From positions 24,816,070-24,880,069 of the forward strand of contig NC_052516.1 of NCBI RefSeq assembly GCF_014356525.2: a stretch of DNA of 64,000 nucleotides, written 5' to 3'. This stretch comes from Nilaparvata lugens (Eukaryota > Arthropoda > Insecta > Hemiptera > Delphacidae). Of this stretch, positions 9,526-20,544 are shown one piece after another. The position numbers were made by a program, and so were the translations under genes. A model generated the notes under the pieces. The model saw nothing but the letters and a program-made list of their open reading frames with translations, was not told the origin of the DNA and searched no databases. The first letter of the stretch is position 1; each line of letters starts with the position of its first letter.

Positions 9526-12500
9526 TCAACACTCAACAATTTTATTGGGCGTTCTCCAGCGACACTCATAATACATCTCACGACTGGTTCCATCGGTATC
9601 TCTACAATCAACACCCTTTGGAGGGGGTGCTAGAGGGGTACAAATAATATTCAGTGTCCCCCTCTTCCTACCCGGATACAATTTTGACGAAATTGCCGTT
9701 TTATGACTAGAAAGCGACATCTGATTATCAACCGGCATCTTATTCTTCAAACAGGGTCCATGCTTCCCCGCTCCAAAAGACATATCCAAGCACCGATCAC
9801 CCTCACCATATTTCTGGAACATGGAACGGACATAGTCCTCAATAACCTTTGAGGATACACTTGGATTCGGACCTGTGTAAATGGTGTAACTTGATTTGCC
9901 AATTTTACAAAAATATTTGTCCTCCTCTTTGATGCAGTGTGCTTCGGGCGTGACGTCATGACAAATCGGTCTCGAAGATTTTCTCGGTGAAAATTCAACG
10001 TCTTCCTCACTTCCAGACGGAGTTTTCTCGGTTTTCTCCGGAAAATAACTACCTGTTGTCCCCCGGAACCTATTTCTGATTGCATCCATTAGAATCTTAT
10101 GCCTGTCAAAACTTCCCACGCCATTTTTAGAATTGGAAGCATCTTCTTCATCATCCATAACAGTTCCAAAATTATACTTGTCATCATTTCCAGAACTGGA
10201 ATCATGTTTTTCATTACTCCTTTCACTCCCAATATGATTTTTGTCACCATTTTTAGAATTCAGTTCCTGTTTTTCATCATGTGGATCAGATCCACCACGA
10301 TTTTTCAAGTAACTATAGAACTTCGAATTCCTTTCAGCATCATCATTTTTGACTCTACGATCATCTTTAGTTATACCATCCTCCTGATTATCATAACCAT
10401 TACCATTACCTTGTTGATTGATAATATTCCCAAAATTATCATGGTTTTTAGTATCAACATTCTCCTCTTGATCTGCGGAGTCATTCTCATGTTCCTGATA
10501 ATGATTTCTTCTATCAGATACACTTTTCTGTTGTTTCAGATAATTTTCAATTTGTACATTACTTTTATATTCATTTTTTTGTTTATTGCCAAACTTCACG
10601 TTAAATTTCTCATCGTACTCACTACCTTTGGGGTTGAAATTATTTTCAAATATCCTATTGCTATTAGAATCAAGTCCATTCACTTGATGCGTGATATCAT
10701 TCTCAAAATTTCCATGGTTTTTCTTATGAAATTTACCCCCTTGTGAATCCAGGTCATTTCCGTAGTTCTCATCACTTTTATCTTTGTATCTCTCTTCTTC
10801 TTGGGAGAGACCATTCTCAGAGTTTCCATCATTCTTGTTTACTGATTCATTCTCCTGATCGTTGAAATCATGTTTAAAGTATCTATGATTCATGGATGAA
10901 TCTTTATTAATGGAAAATTTATGGTTTTTTCTTACATTCGAATGATTTTTACCGCTTTCAAGATATTTAACATTTAATTTATTCAGCATGTGGTTAGCAA
11001 TATCCTCAAATTCTCGGCCATTTGAAGGGATATCTTTGGAGCTTTGACTTCTCTGCATATTTTGATTATCGATATAACTCCTATGATTTTTTCCATAATC
11101 GGTCAAATCTTTGCGAGAGCTTTGATCATCGTTATAATTTTTATATTCCATATTTTCATTGTTCAATTCATAGCTGACACCACTTTGATCCGAATTAGCA
11201 ACTAGATTATTTGTACGATTATCAGTATCCAGTTCATCAAAACTTGTGAGAGTATCATGATCGTAAACATCGTTTAAAATAACTTTTTCAATAATTGGAC
11301 TTTCATCAACGGTTTCACAGTTTGAGCGATCTCCAGAATAATCTCTGTTAATCATTGCATCAGTTTTTTGATTCCCAAAATTTGTGTGTCCCTTCAAATT
11401 TTCATCTTCCAATTTTAAACCAATTTCATGACTACTAATCAAACTTGATTCATCTCTATTTTTCCATCAAGTTTGTTACTATTATCACTACTCATGGCAT
11501 GATTCTCTTCCCTGACATTTCCAAATTTTGAATCGTCAAACCTAGATTTTTCAGTATTTATCGAATCATCCTCATATCCGTTACTGCTGTTACTTTCTTC
11601 AATCATTTCTCCTCCTTCTCTCTCATTATAACTTATGCTAGGACCATCACCTTCCAATGATTCCCTTTCAAATCCTCCACAGTTTGGTTTTTGTAGAGGC
11701 TGCTTTTTGGTTTTTGGAAATAGGTTATTATCGATTTCATGAAATTGTTGCTTTTTCCCCTCGTGTATAATTTTAAGATAATTTTCACGATGCTCACAGT
11801 CATTTTCACATTACCAACTCCTCGACCTGTAAATTCTGAAATTTTCCCATGATTATCATTGTTAATACTCACAGGCTTCAATCCTTTATCAGAAAGTGCT
11901 CTATAATTTTGTAATACATTGACTGGAGACTCATTATCTAGATTAACAATCATAATACCTTCATTCTCCGGATTTTGATTTTCATCTTTTCTTGGAGAAT
12001 CGTGTTTTACTTGTTCAATGAAACTATTGTCATGATGGTATGATGCTCCATGATTGTTTCTCATTAGTTTAAATTCTCGACCATCTGATAGTTTATTAAT
12101 CTGAGTTACATGACTTGAAGATCCACCTCTAAATTTTGAATGACTGTTTCTATCATTTTTAGAATGGAATCTTCCTATTTGTTGATTTGAATCGACACTT
12201 TCTTCTCCATGATCATCAAAATCAAAATCTTTGTAATAAACTTCACTTTCCAATGGTTTCAAACCACCAAGTTTCTCATGTTTCCTTGCTCCATTATACA
12301 TGAGTAACCCATCATCGACTTCAGAAAACTTCTGATTATTGTTTTCCTTGATGATTTTTATATGTATATCACTGGGTGAATCAAGATCCAGACTTATTAT
12401 GTCATTGATTGGAGCTTGTCTCTTAGAGGGCGTATCTTTGACAGTTTCATCGTGACTTGATTGAATTTGACCTGCAAGTAGTAATGAAAGAATTTGGTGT

Positions 12501-13154
12501 GTAAATTACAATGATATACTGCTGATAGTGTGATAATAGATTATGTTACGATAATCGAAGAGAGGTTGATCGGAAGGAAAGGGAAAAACACTGAAGCTGC
12601 GTTTACATCAAAGTTATTAACAAAACATTTTTCTGTCCTTAAAGATTCTATTAGATTGAACGGAGCTTGACAAACACATATGCACATCATGTGTATAATA
12701 AGTTATGTTCAATCTGATAGAATCTTCAAGGACGGAAAAATGAAAAATTTTGTTAATAACTTTGGTGTAAACGCAGCTTAATGTACCTAATCTAACTTGA
12801 TGGAATATAGAAAACCACAAAGTACCTCATAATGAAAATTAACTCTAAAACTCAGTTGAACTGAGATACGTCACTTATTTCTTCATATTTTGATTCTGTT
12901 CCATCTTGACATTGAAGAGATCACACTAATAAAGATTTAAGAAATATAACCATTATGAAACTTCTGATTTCTAAGAGAGAATGGAAGATTTTCATACATG
13001 CTTAGTCACTAAACTTTCTGTTACAATCGAGGTACAAAACTTGAAAAATATCGAACTATACTAGAGGTGAATTTAAAATTCTAAGTAATATTGATATTAG
13101 CCTACCTGAAATGAGTTCACATAGGAGACCAAACACTATTAAACTTTTGTACAT
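9526..13154 (-). CDS. Secreted Asn/Asp/Ser/Lys-rich protein with nine-cysteine C-terminal domain; two exons
   Basis: Exon 1 (13154-13106) begins MYKSLIVFGLLCELISG, a clear signal peptide. It ends at a GTAGGC donor; exon 2 starts at 12471 after TACTTGCAG and stays in frame. The next residues include a possible dibasic site SKR (residues 32-34). The middle ~800 residues are low-complexity, rich in N, D, S, K, E, G and H, with degenerate units such as KNHGNFEND and KNHDNFGNI. The last ~150 residues (9529-9978) are ordered, with nine Cys and the segments ICHDVTPEAHC, YFCKIGKSSYTIY and YYECRWRTPNKIVEC. Stop is TGA. Two one-base losses in A-runs (11803-11806 and 11459-11463) break the frame. Allowing for both, the coding length divides by three and gives ~998 aa. 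I recognise no family. Secretion is well supported. A salivary or other extracellular matrix role is only a guess from composition and the probable sap-feeding host. Confidence 0.85.
11459..11463 (-). other. Frame break 2 in the secreted-protein gene (A-run one base short)
   Basis: The frame KLDGKIEMNQV-stop changes to NRDESSLISSHEIG across a run of five A (minus strand). A single missing A explains it. The second frame has no ATG at its start, only TTG, so it is a continuation and not a separate gene. Confidence 0.7.
11803..11806 (-). other. Frame break 1 in the secreted-protein gene (A-run one base short)
   Basis: On the minus strand the frame reads GTG AAA ATG and then loses the Asn/Asp-rich character. 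The +1 frame from the same A-run continues as NDCEHRENYLKIIHEGKKQQ, with matching composition. The simplest explanation is one missing A in a homopolymer, as an assembly error or a polymorphism. A small intron starting GTAATG just upstream is a weaker alternative. Confidence 0.65.
12472..13105 (-). other. Intron of the secreted-protein gene
   Basis: 634 bp bounded by GTAGGC and TTGCAG on the minus strand. It holds the foldback MITE at 12595-12779; the remainder is plain AT-rich sequence. Confidence 0.75.
12595..12779. mobile_element. Intronic foldback MITE, GCTGCGTTTACAC family, copy 1
   Basis: Arms AGCTGCGTTTACATCAAAGT / ACTTTGGTGTAAACGCAGCT enclose the same inner core (CTGTCCTTAAAGATTCTAT ... 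TGAACGGAGCTTGACAAAC) as the CCCCGCACACACA family. Further copies at 50815 and 51344. Confidence 0.8.
13106..13154 (-). other. Exon 1 of the secreted-protein gene (signal-peptide exon)
   Basis: Sixteen codons plus one base, split by a phase-1 intron: the junction codon is G|GT (Gly17). The hydrophobic core LIVFGLLCELI fits a signal peptide with cleavage near Gly17/Gln18. The start context TTCTAATG is weak, and the start overlaps the stop of an upstream ORF. I chose this ATG because it gives a signal peptide directly followed by a good donor in the right phase. Confidence 0.8.
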
Positions 13155-13183
13155 TAGAAAACTTTGAAGAATAACAGCAACAT
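13154..13183 (-). promoter_or_regulatory. Upstream ORF whose stop overlaps the main start (TAATG)
   Basis: Minus-strand ATG at 13183-13181 opens a nine-codon frame (MLLLFFKVF) ending in TAA at 13156-13154. The last A of the stop is the first base of the main ATG. If the transcript starts upstream of 13183, this could modulate translation through termination-reinitiation. The transcription start is not known from sequence. Confidence 0.4.
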
Positions 13184-13768
13184 TGGATCAACGAATGTGT
13201 TTTCAAGAGAAAGTTCTAATATCGAAAAACGTCTTGTTTTGTAAACATATCTCAGAGGGTTGGGATGAGATGCTGATGACCATCGCTAAATATGATTCGG
13301 GAAAATCATATGATCATTATGATATGAAGTTTGTAATCAGGTTTTGCATTGGAGATGGAGAGTAATGATGACCTGCTGTTTAATTTGATTGTCTATTCAA
13401 AGTTTTTGCATTTTTTTTGAACGTCCAAACTGTTTAAACTCCGTAAATGTAGCCTACTTTAATCAATTTAGAAATTCAGTTTGGAAGTCCCAACTCCGCT
13501 TAGTAAAGAATTTTTTCATTCCATTTTGAATTTAGCCCCATAAAACGTTTAAAATGTCAAACAAAGGAGCTAATTATATTTCTCCCTCTTTCCAACCCAA
13601 TCCAAGAGTTAGATTTCAACTGATAGTTTTCTGGATATTGAAGTTTTTCAAAAATATCTAAAATCAATGTATTTTGAGAACTGAGGTCGAAATAAGACGA
13701 TTTTACTGCAAATTTTTTGTTGCGAATCTCATGTCTTCGGCTTTTACATCTCCTGTGTGACATTCTGA
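13184..13768. other. 5' flank of the secreted-protein gene; no gene seen
   Basis: Immediate upstream sequence on the minus strand. I see no convincing TATA box or initiator. Confidence 0.4.
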
Positions 13769-14130
13769 ATAGTGAGGTCCAAGTTACATTGGCAGTGGAG
13801 AAAGATATGAGAACAGCGATTCATCTCACTACCTCCAACTCTCACTAAGCAAGGCCATAGTGCATTCTGGTGACGTCAGCACAGGTAGTGCTTCTACACC
13901 AGTAAAACTTTGTTGATTTCAGCTGATCTATATCAGCTAGTGTTTTTATTGGTGTAGGAGCCCTACCTGTGCTGACGTCACCAGAATGCACTATGGCTTT
14001 GTTTAAGGAGGAAGTGTTCATCTCTGTCCACTGCCTTTAGGAGATGATTAGTACCTGTCTATCTCATGTAATATAAACTGTTCATTCATGAGGAAATGAC
14101 GAACCACATTCTTTTCATCAAGAGAATATA
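13769..14130. mobile_element. Diverged GTGAGGTCCACG-family MITE split by another MITE
   Basis: AGTGAGGTCCAAGTTACATT and GGCAGTGGAGAAAGATATGA on the left match the TIR-side of the family at 18.8 and 31.0 kb. On the right, CTGTCTATCTCATGTAATAT resembles its interior. The element at 13850-14001 lies between. Confidence 0.5.
13850..14001. mobile_element. Foldback MITE with TGACGTCA in its arms (~152 bp)
   Basis: Arms CCATAGTGCATTCTGGTGAC / GTCACCAGAATGCACTATGG, continuing GTCAGCACAGGTAG / CTACCTGTGCTGAC. Each arm carries a TGACGTCA CRE-type palindrome. Confidence 0.85.
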
Positions 14131-14624
14131 TTTTTAATGATATATCTTGAAAACTAAGGTCGGAATAAAAATATTTTACTGGGCATTTTTTGTTGCAAAT
14201 TTCATGTAAAATCTATATCTATAAGTTAGTCTTCAGCATTTACGCCTTTCGTGGGAAACACTGTATACAGGGTGTTCTGAAAAAAAGTTGCCCCTAAGTC
14301 GGGGCCTGATTCCTCTCATCAAAAGAAGAAAAAAGTACTAATTAACATAGGTCCGAAAATGCTTGGTTACCAAGTTATACAGAGTGGAAGATTTTGTCTG
14401 AATTTCTGTTCTCCTGCCAAAACGAAGCCCTACGGGTATTTGTTAGCTGTTAATTAAGATGTACAATTCAGCGTAATTTATGTAAAATTAACTAAGAAAT
14501 TGAATAAAAACCGTTTCCAGACATTTAGCTACAGTAATTTTTGAGATATGAGACGAAATACTTGAAGCTTGGTCTCAAAACACAAGTTCCTTTAAGGTTT
14601 GAGCAAATTTACTATGTTAAATCA
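14131..14624. other. No gene seen
   Basis: Contains GGGTGTTCTGAAAAAAAGTTG-type text at ~14270 typical of degenerate transposon sequence, but no ends could be defined. Confidence 0.35.
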
Positions 14625-14892
14625 AGGAGAAACAATAGCATAGATCCCATGATATAGGGCGTTTATGTCGCAAGTTTTACTGTTATCCCAAGCCGATAGT
14701 TCACATAGTTCTTCCCTATGCAGCAGTGTGACGCTGGTAGTCTCTCAAATTGTGCCGTTCATACACTATCACCCCAACAAAACAGTAAAAATTGACAATA
14801 ATCGACAGTAATCGGCTTGAGATAACAGTGAAAGTTGCGACATAAATTCCTCATATCATGGGATATCTACTTACGCTATTGTTTCTCCATGG
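14625..14892. mobile_element. Foldback MITE, GAGAAACAATAGC family, copy 1
   Basis: Ends GGAGAAACAATAGC / GCTATTGTTTCTCC, with inner arms CCATGATATAGGGCGTTTAT and AAGCCGATAG / AATCGGCTT. Related copies at 60530-60810 and 63391-63688. Confidence 0.8.
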
Positions 14893-14939
14893 TTGAATGT
14901 ACAATAAACACAACATATCTCTCCACAGAACTTGTAGAA

Positions 14940-15156
14940 AATTTGATTTCAAAGAGAAAGATGTAGAATAAGTCTATAATAGACAAACGCAACTTTAAAA
15001 AATAATCCTCAATTACATACAAAACACGTGAAAAAGAGAGAGCTTGACAGATTTTGTCTATTTTTCATGCGTTTTGTATGTAGTTAAAGATTATTTTTTA
15101 AGGTTACGTTTGTCTATTATAGACTTGTATAATCTTTCTCTCTTGAAATAAGATGA
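14940..15156. mobile_element. Foldback element (~215 bp)
   Basis: Arms GTCTATAATAGACAAACG / CGTTTGTCTATTATAGAC and ACATACAAAACACGTG / CATGCGTTTTGTATGT. Outer pairing AAAGAGAAAGAT / ATCTTTCTCTCTT. Confidence 0.75.
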
Positions 15157-15463
15157 AATAGAAATATAAATCACAGTTTTGGAGACAACATGTTGTGAAC
15201 TTTCAATCTTCTTGTGGGTACAGCCCTATATTTTCAGCCATCTTGCAGTCACCCACTGCAATCTTACAGTGGCTACACATTACGCATCACGCTCGCCTTC
15301 CCATAATGCACCAGCGCTCCCATCATGCTCCACTGTCCAGTTTCCGGATGCGGCATTAAAAATTTAGTCGCCGCATTGTAACCGCAACGGCACAACATTC
15401 GTGTCCAGTCTGCTGTGCAAACACTTGTGGCAACAATTCACCTTCAACCGTCAGCATTCCTTA

Positions 15464-15780
15464 TGTATAACACTAAAGTTTCCCCTTCAATTAGTGCTGA
15501 AAGTGTGTAGCGAGTCCCATTGTAGAGGTGACCTATCGTTGATTCAACTAACAAAACAGTTGAATGAACGGGTTTCGTTTATCAACAACTCAACTTGTTT
15601 TTTTTTCGCTAACCTTTTTTTAGTGTATAACACTAAAGTTTCCTCTTTCCTCCCCAACTAGTGCTGAAAGTGTGTAGTGAGTCTCGTTGTAGAGGTGGCC
15701 TGTCGTTGATTCAACTAAAAAAACAGTTGAATGAACGGGTTTCGTTTATCAACAACTCAACTGGTTTTTTTTCGCTGCCT
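15464..15780. repeat. Two-unit direct repeat, period 160 bp
   Basis: TGTATAACACTAAAGTTTCC begins each unit (15464 and 15624). Both contain GCTGAAAGTGTGTAG and TTGAATGAACGGGTTTCGTT and end in a T-run plus CGCT. Confidence 0.9.
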
Positions 15781-15898
15781 GTCATGAATAATATCAGGGA
15801 CTTTATGACTCTTGTCAGTTGATAGATAATGGATATTGGATAATGATTGAAGATGGTTATGATTATCATTATCACAGATCTAACCAGATTATTGTAAG

Positions 15899-16130
15899 AC
15901 TGGCAGGTAACTCGTGTTCCGCTAGGGTCTAATTTAAAAGTTTATGTACTAAAATATTGAAATGTTTAAAATAGGATTAAACTATCCTCGGTAAATAATG
16001 AGTCTATATGCGAAATTTCAAGATGATAAGTCTAGTAGTTCAAACGTGAAGATGCGTCATGTAAATCTCCTATCCCGTATAATGTGTATGAGCCAATTAT
16101 TTCATTTATCATATTATAAATTACTATCAC
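15899..16130 (-). mobile_element. Short Helitron-like element (reverse), degenerate
   Basis: Reverse of the short Helitron best seen at 53041-53276: GGCAGGTAACTCGTGTTCCG mirrors the 3' hairpin end, and ATCCTCGGTAAATAATGAG and CTCCTATCCCGTATAATG match the interior and 5' part. Confidence 0.55.
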
Positions 16131-16169
16131 AAATCTGTTCAGTTGGTCTATCATAGTATCTAATCTAAT

Positions 16170-16480
16170 TCTATATAATAAGAGAGAGTGGGATTGTGTT
16201 TGTTCGTGTGTTCGTATGTTTGTTTGTTCGCATCAAAACATGTCAACTTGTGGATTGCATACCGGAAAAACGGGAATGATTTAGATCTCCAAATTTTGCA
16301 CTTAGATTCTAAAAATATCAATCTCGTGCACCTGGAAGCTCAAATTTCAATTTTCCTTCTAGATTTTTCAGAATTAATGTCCAAATGTATGCTACCGTAC
16401 ATGAAGTTCCATAGTTGCAGCTCAGAAGTGTGTGTTTTTTATGAGGAGGTTATAATGGTGTTACAAGACTAATATTTTCG
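16170..16480 (+). mobile_element. Helitron-like 5' region, partial
   Basis: TCTATATAATAAGAGAGAGT followed by GATTGTGTTTGTTCGTGTGT. The next ~250 bases match the Helitron at 19640-20312. The 3' end is missing; a SINE-like sequence follows. Confidence 0.6.
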
Positions 16481-16482
16481 AA

Positions 16483-16580
16483 CGGCGGTCTAGCGTAACG
16501 GTAAAACGCTAGCAAACAAAACGCTAGCGGTGCGATGGATCCTCGGTTCGATTCCCAATTCTTTCCAATTTTTTTGTTCT
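16483..16580 (+). other. tRNA-like SINE head
   Basis: GGTCTAGCGTAACGGTAAAA (A-box-like) and CCTCGGTTCGATTCCC (B-box-like) ~60 bases apart, then a T-rich run. Not a foldable complete tRNA by eye. Confidence 0.45.
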
Positions 16581-16993
16581 TAATTTTTCCCCTCGAAACG
16601 TATTATTATCAATTATTCTTTGAAGGAATTTGTTTTCATTACTATTGAACTTGGATTTTATCAAATAATTATTTTTAATGTAAAATTTTGCCACCAGTAC
16701 AAATGAAATGGATATAGTCTTCATGCAGTAGGCCTATCATTGAATTCCATAAGGAAAACATGAATATATCACAATAAAATAAGTACCTAATAATTTATAT
16801 TCTTCATATAATATACTATTAGACACGAATTCGCAGTGAAACGAGTATTTTAGATATTTTGTTTTGAATTGGGAAAACAAAAGGCTGCCTGATTCAAATT
16901 GAGGAGGATCTAATCGATACTAAAATTTATTGATGTATTGGAAAAATCGATATGATTCTGTGAGGTTTTCAAGTATTATGTCTTCTTCAGCTT

Positions 16994-17387
16994 TCTATAC
17001 TATAATAAAGGAAAGAACTGGCTTATACACGTGAGGAATAGGGAATTATGTTTGACGCATCATCACATCTGAATATACTCAACTGATTAATCTGAAATTT
17101 TGCATATAGATTCTTAACTAACCGAGGATGGTTATTTATGCCTATTTTCAGTTCTTCAAGATTTCATTACGTCAAGTTTTCAATTTGTCATGCCTCCAGT
17201 TGTTGTATAGAAGCAGCTGAACATTTCTTTTAAGAGGGACATTAGATGATAGGTGTGATTGGGGATCCCATTCGAATGAAAATAACTGATTTTCTGTCGC
17301 ATCAAAACCGCACCGATTTCTCTAACCGTTCAAAAGTTATTCTCATTCAAAGATACTGATAAATCATGCATCTATCCACCATCTTTA
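16994..17387 (+). mobile_element. Short Helitron-like element, 3' end lost
   Basis: Begins TCTATACTATAATAAAGGAA then GAACTGGCTTATACACG and AACCGAGGATGGTTATTTAT. Similarity to the family stops after TCATTACGTCAAGTTTTCAA (~17180); the rest is unassigned. Confidence 0.5.
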
Positions 17388-17632
17388 CTATAATAATGGA
17401 AAGAGCTGGCTCATACACGAACGAGATGTAGGAAAATTATGTTTGACACATCATCACGTCTGAACTACTGGACTGATTGATTTGAAATTTTGCATAAAGA
17501 TCCTTCATTAACTGAGGATGGCTATAGGCCTATTCTCAAATTTCGAATTTTTTATTACGTCAAGTTTTAATTTTGCAAAGTTCCAAAACAGACCCTTGCA
17601 AAGCACGGGCTACCTACCTGTGATAGATATGG
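17388..17632 (+). mobile_element. Short Helitron-like element
   Basis: 5' TTACTATAATAATGGAAAGA, interior AACTGAGGATGGCTATAGGC, 3' hairpin end CCTTGCAAAGCACGGGCTAC followed by CTACCTGTGAT, i.e. a mutated CTAGT terminus. Confidence 0.6.
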
Positions 17633-18817
17633 TAATGAATCCTTATTGATTTTTTTCTGTGTGATTTTGACAATTCTACTCTGAAAGATTTTATTATTTA
17701 TTATTCTACAAAGGCAACTTCCTAGCAGTATTTTAAGGTGATGATGATGGGATGAATGATAATGGTAAAAATGAATGGTAAAATGAATGATGAATGAAGG
17801 TAGAGTTATGAATGAATAGAAATTATAGGTTTTGCTATCCACTTGAATTGATTTGAGTCCACTTTCCAGTCCAGAAATTTACTCAATGAAATTTTCTGTA
17901 TTTACTCAATGATTTCCAATTTGATTCAGAATGATAGTGAAAATTTTACTCTTAGAAGATGTAACACACATGGATAAGTCTATTATGGATTCTTGCAGAT
18001 TCTATATTTTTTCCAAACAAATGAATAAATAATTTCAATAGAGTCTTAAATAATAAGGGAGGGTCAGATGGAAATTTGATTGGAAATGTAAAATATAGGT
18101 TGGAAATAACATCTGAATAGCTTAATGGATATCGACACTGATTCTCAGAGATTAGGCCTACATTTGAACAATATTCTTTCAGGAAAACGTTTTTTTTTCA
18201 TTTCATTTGGATTTCCTGATAGTAAAATTTACTGAACTCAATTGATTCAATTTGAACAATACTTTTTAAAAATCATGGTCGGATCTCTTGAATCATCATC
18301 TTTAGAATCAGAATGTTTAGTATGTTTGATTTTATAGTGTTTTGATATTAAAGTTACTTCCTTGATGTGATTCTACAAAGCTAGGACTCGTGGGAGAGGA
18401 TTTTTTAACAATATTCTCAATCTCAATCAACAGAAAACAACTATTTCCCTCTGTTAATTGTGTTGATGAAAACGTTATCAACGATACGTTTAAACTTTGT
18501 TAACGTTAACTACTTCTATGCTCTGTTGAATCAACGTTTTTAGAAGAGCAGTTTCACTTGAACTAGTGTTTACACACATGGTGGTAGCACGTCTTTGTCA
18601 CAAGCTTGAGTGAGAGGGTAGTATGTTTCTGCGTTTTGTCATTGGTTGGAGTGAGAAAATAGCACGTCTCTGACACTAGCTAGAGTGAGAAGGTGGCATG
18701 TATCTCTCACTAGATGGAGTGGGAAAGTAGCATATATCTCTCACTAGATGAAGTGGGAAGGAAAGTGGACGGATGTTGGCTCATAAATATTGCATACTGT
18801 TTAGAACGAAGGTTTCC
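17633..18817. other. No gene seen
   Basis: AT-rich. 18590-18780 holds a degenerate tandem set of TAGCA.GTCTCTCACTAG.TGGAGTG units (~45 bp, about four copies). Confidence 0.4.
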
Positions 18818-19184
18818 TATAGTGCGGTCCACGTTATAATGGCAGTAGAGAGAGATAGGAGAACAACATTGCAGATCCTCATTGTCTTGTCAATGCCTTC
18901 TAGACGGTAGCTGATACAGGTTTATCAATGTAATATTGATTATTGTTCATTCTATTTTAAAATGATCAATTATATTTTATTAAGCAATAAATGATATTTC
19001 TCAATAATTTCATAATAAATATGAAATATTTTGTTAATTGATTATTATTTCTACATTTTTAGAAGACGATGTGATAACAGAACAAATCAAGAAAGAGAGA
19101 GCGCTACCCGCTTTGTTAAATGATAGACAAGGATAGCAATACCATTGCTAATCAAACACTGCCATTATAACGAGGACCTCACTA
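18818..19184. mobile_element. MITE, GTGAGGTCCACGTTATAATG family, copy 1
   Basis: Ends ATAGTGCGGTCCACGTTATA and TATAACGAGGACCTCACTA. Interior carries GACGGTAGCTGATACAGG and GATAGACAAGGATAGCAATA. ~367 bp. Confidence 0.8.
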
Positions 19185-19271
19185 AAGGCCCACTACTGCA
19201 TAAAGTCTGTATCCCCTTTTAAATTTCCATTTCTTAATTTTCTCTTTTAAACAACTAGTTCCCTACTCTTC

Positions 19272-19560
19272 CCAGTTGTTGACCGAGCGTTAGCGAGTTC
19301 TCACTTTTGACTTACTGAAGGCCAAAGTCGTTGTCCGTGTGTTTGTATGTTCTACAATAACTTTAGGAAGAATTGATCAATCATCTGAGTCACTGTCGAT
19401 GTTGTAGAACCGTTCCATGATGGGATAAAAACACACATTTATCGTCAAATTCTGAAAACTGTAGAATTGAACGATATATGTGTGTTTTTATTTCATGATG
19501 AATCAGCTTCAAATTTTCAACACGTTTTCTTCGAACCTTTTTACAGGTCAAGTTCGTTGG
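19272..19560 (+). repeat. Left member of an inverted repeat pair
   Basis: TTGACTTACTGAAGGCCAAA, GTTCTACAATAACTTTAGGA and CAAATTTTCAACACGTTTTC are mirrored at 20545-20705. Confidence 0.7.
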
Positions 19561-19639
19561 ACAAAAAAGTAAAATCACTCCTTCATCCTTTTTCAGGATA
19601 TGAAAATAGCATTGAGAGTGCATAAGAGGAAAATCGTTA

Positions 19640-20312
19640 TCTATATAAATAAGAGAGAGTTGGGTTGTGTTTGTTCGTGTGTTCGTTTGTTCGTTTGTTC
19701 GCATCAAAACATGTCAACTTGTGGATTGCATACCGGAAAAACGGGGAATGATTTAGATCTCCAAATTTTGCACATGGATTCTAAAAATATCAATCTCGTG
19801 CACCTGGAAGCCCAAATTTTAATTTTCCTTCTAGATTTTTCAGAATTAATGTTTAAATTTCATTAATCCTACATTCGATTTCATTAAAAAATCACCAAAT
19901 CATATGGACGAAATTAAAAAAGGAACATCTGTTTCTATATTGCTTCCTACCTGAGAAACATAGTTTTGAAACTTATATTTCCTGATGCAATGTTTAGGCG
20001 TACACGTGGCATGGATTATTAATTTTTCAGCTAGAACAATTTTTGAGACAAATGCTAAATAAACGTCTACAGTTTCATCAATGCTGTATCGGCAATATGA
20101 AAACGCATGCAGTTAATATGTCTTCCAATGAAGGTGTTGTTATATACATAAAGGAATTATATTCTTCCATTTTTATATTATCAAAGTTTCAAAATTACTC
20201 GAGCCCTAATAGAATGACTGACTCACTGTATATAGGCCTATTTTGAATTCTTCTAGATTTCATTACGTCAAGTTTTGAGAAAGACCCTTGCGAAGCACGG
20301 GTTACCTGCTAG
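19640..20312 (+). mobile_element. Non-autonomous Helitron (673 bp)
   Basis: Starts TC after an A (TCTATATAAATAAGAGAGAG) and ends with the hairpin CTTGCGAAGCACGGGTTACC then TGCTAG before a T, as expected for A^T insertion. No Rep/helicase coding. Confidence 0.75.
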
Positions 20313-20544
20313 TGATTTATAATTTAGTCAGCTGAAGAATTCATTATACACTTACTACAGTTTTTCCATTCATTGATAACATCAGCTGAGGCTATTTGGG
20401 AGCTATCACATGCGCTGACACATAATTCCAGCTGGTTAATATACAACGTAATTTACAACTTTTACATCAACAAAATGATGCGGGCTGATTGATATTAATG
20501 TCATTTATTTTCTCTTGGAACTCTGTATCGAAATCATGTATCAT

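Noticed and set aside
10099..10746. 215-codon plus-strand ORF opposite the secreted-protein gene
   Set aside because: Antisense shadow of the Asn/Asp-rich coding strand; Ile/Phe/Thr bias mirrors those codons and no independent signal exists.
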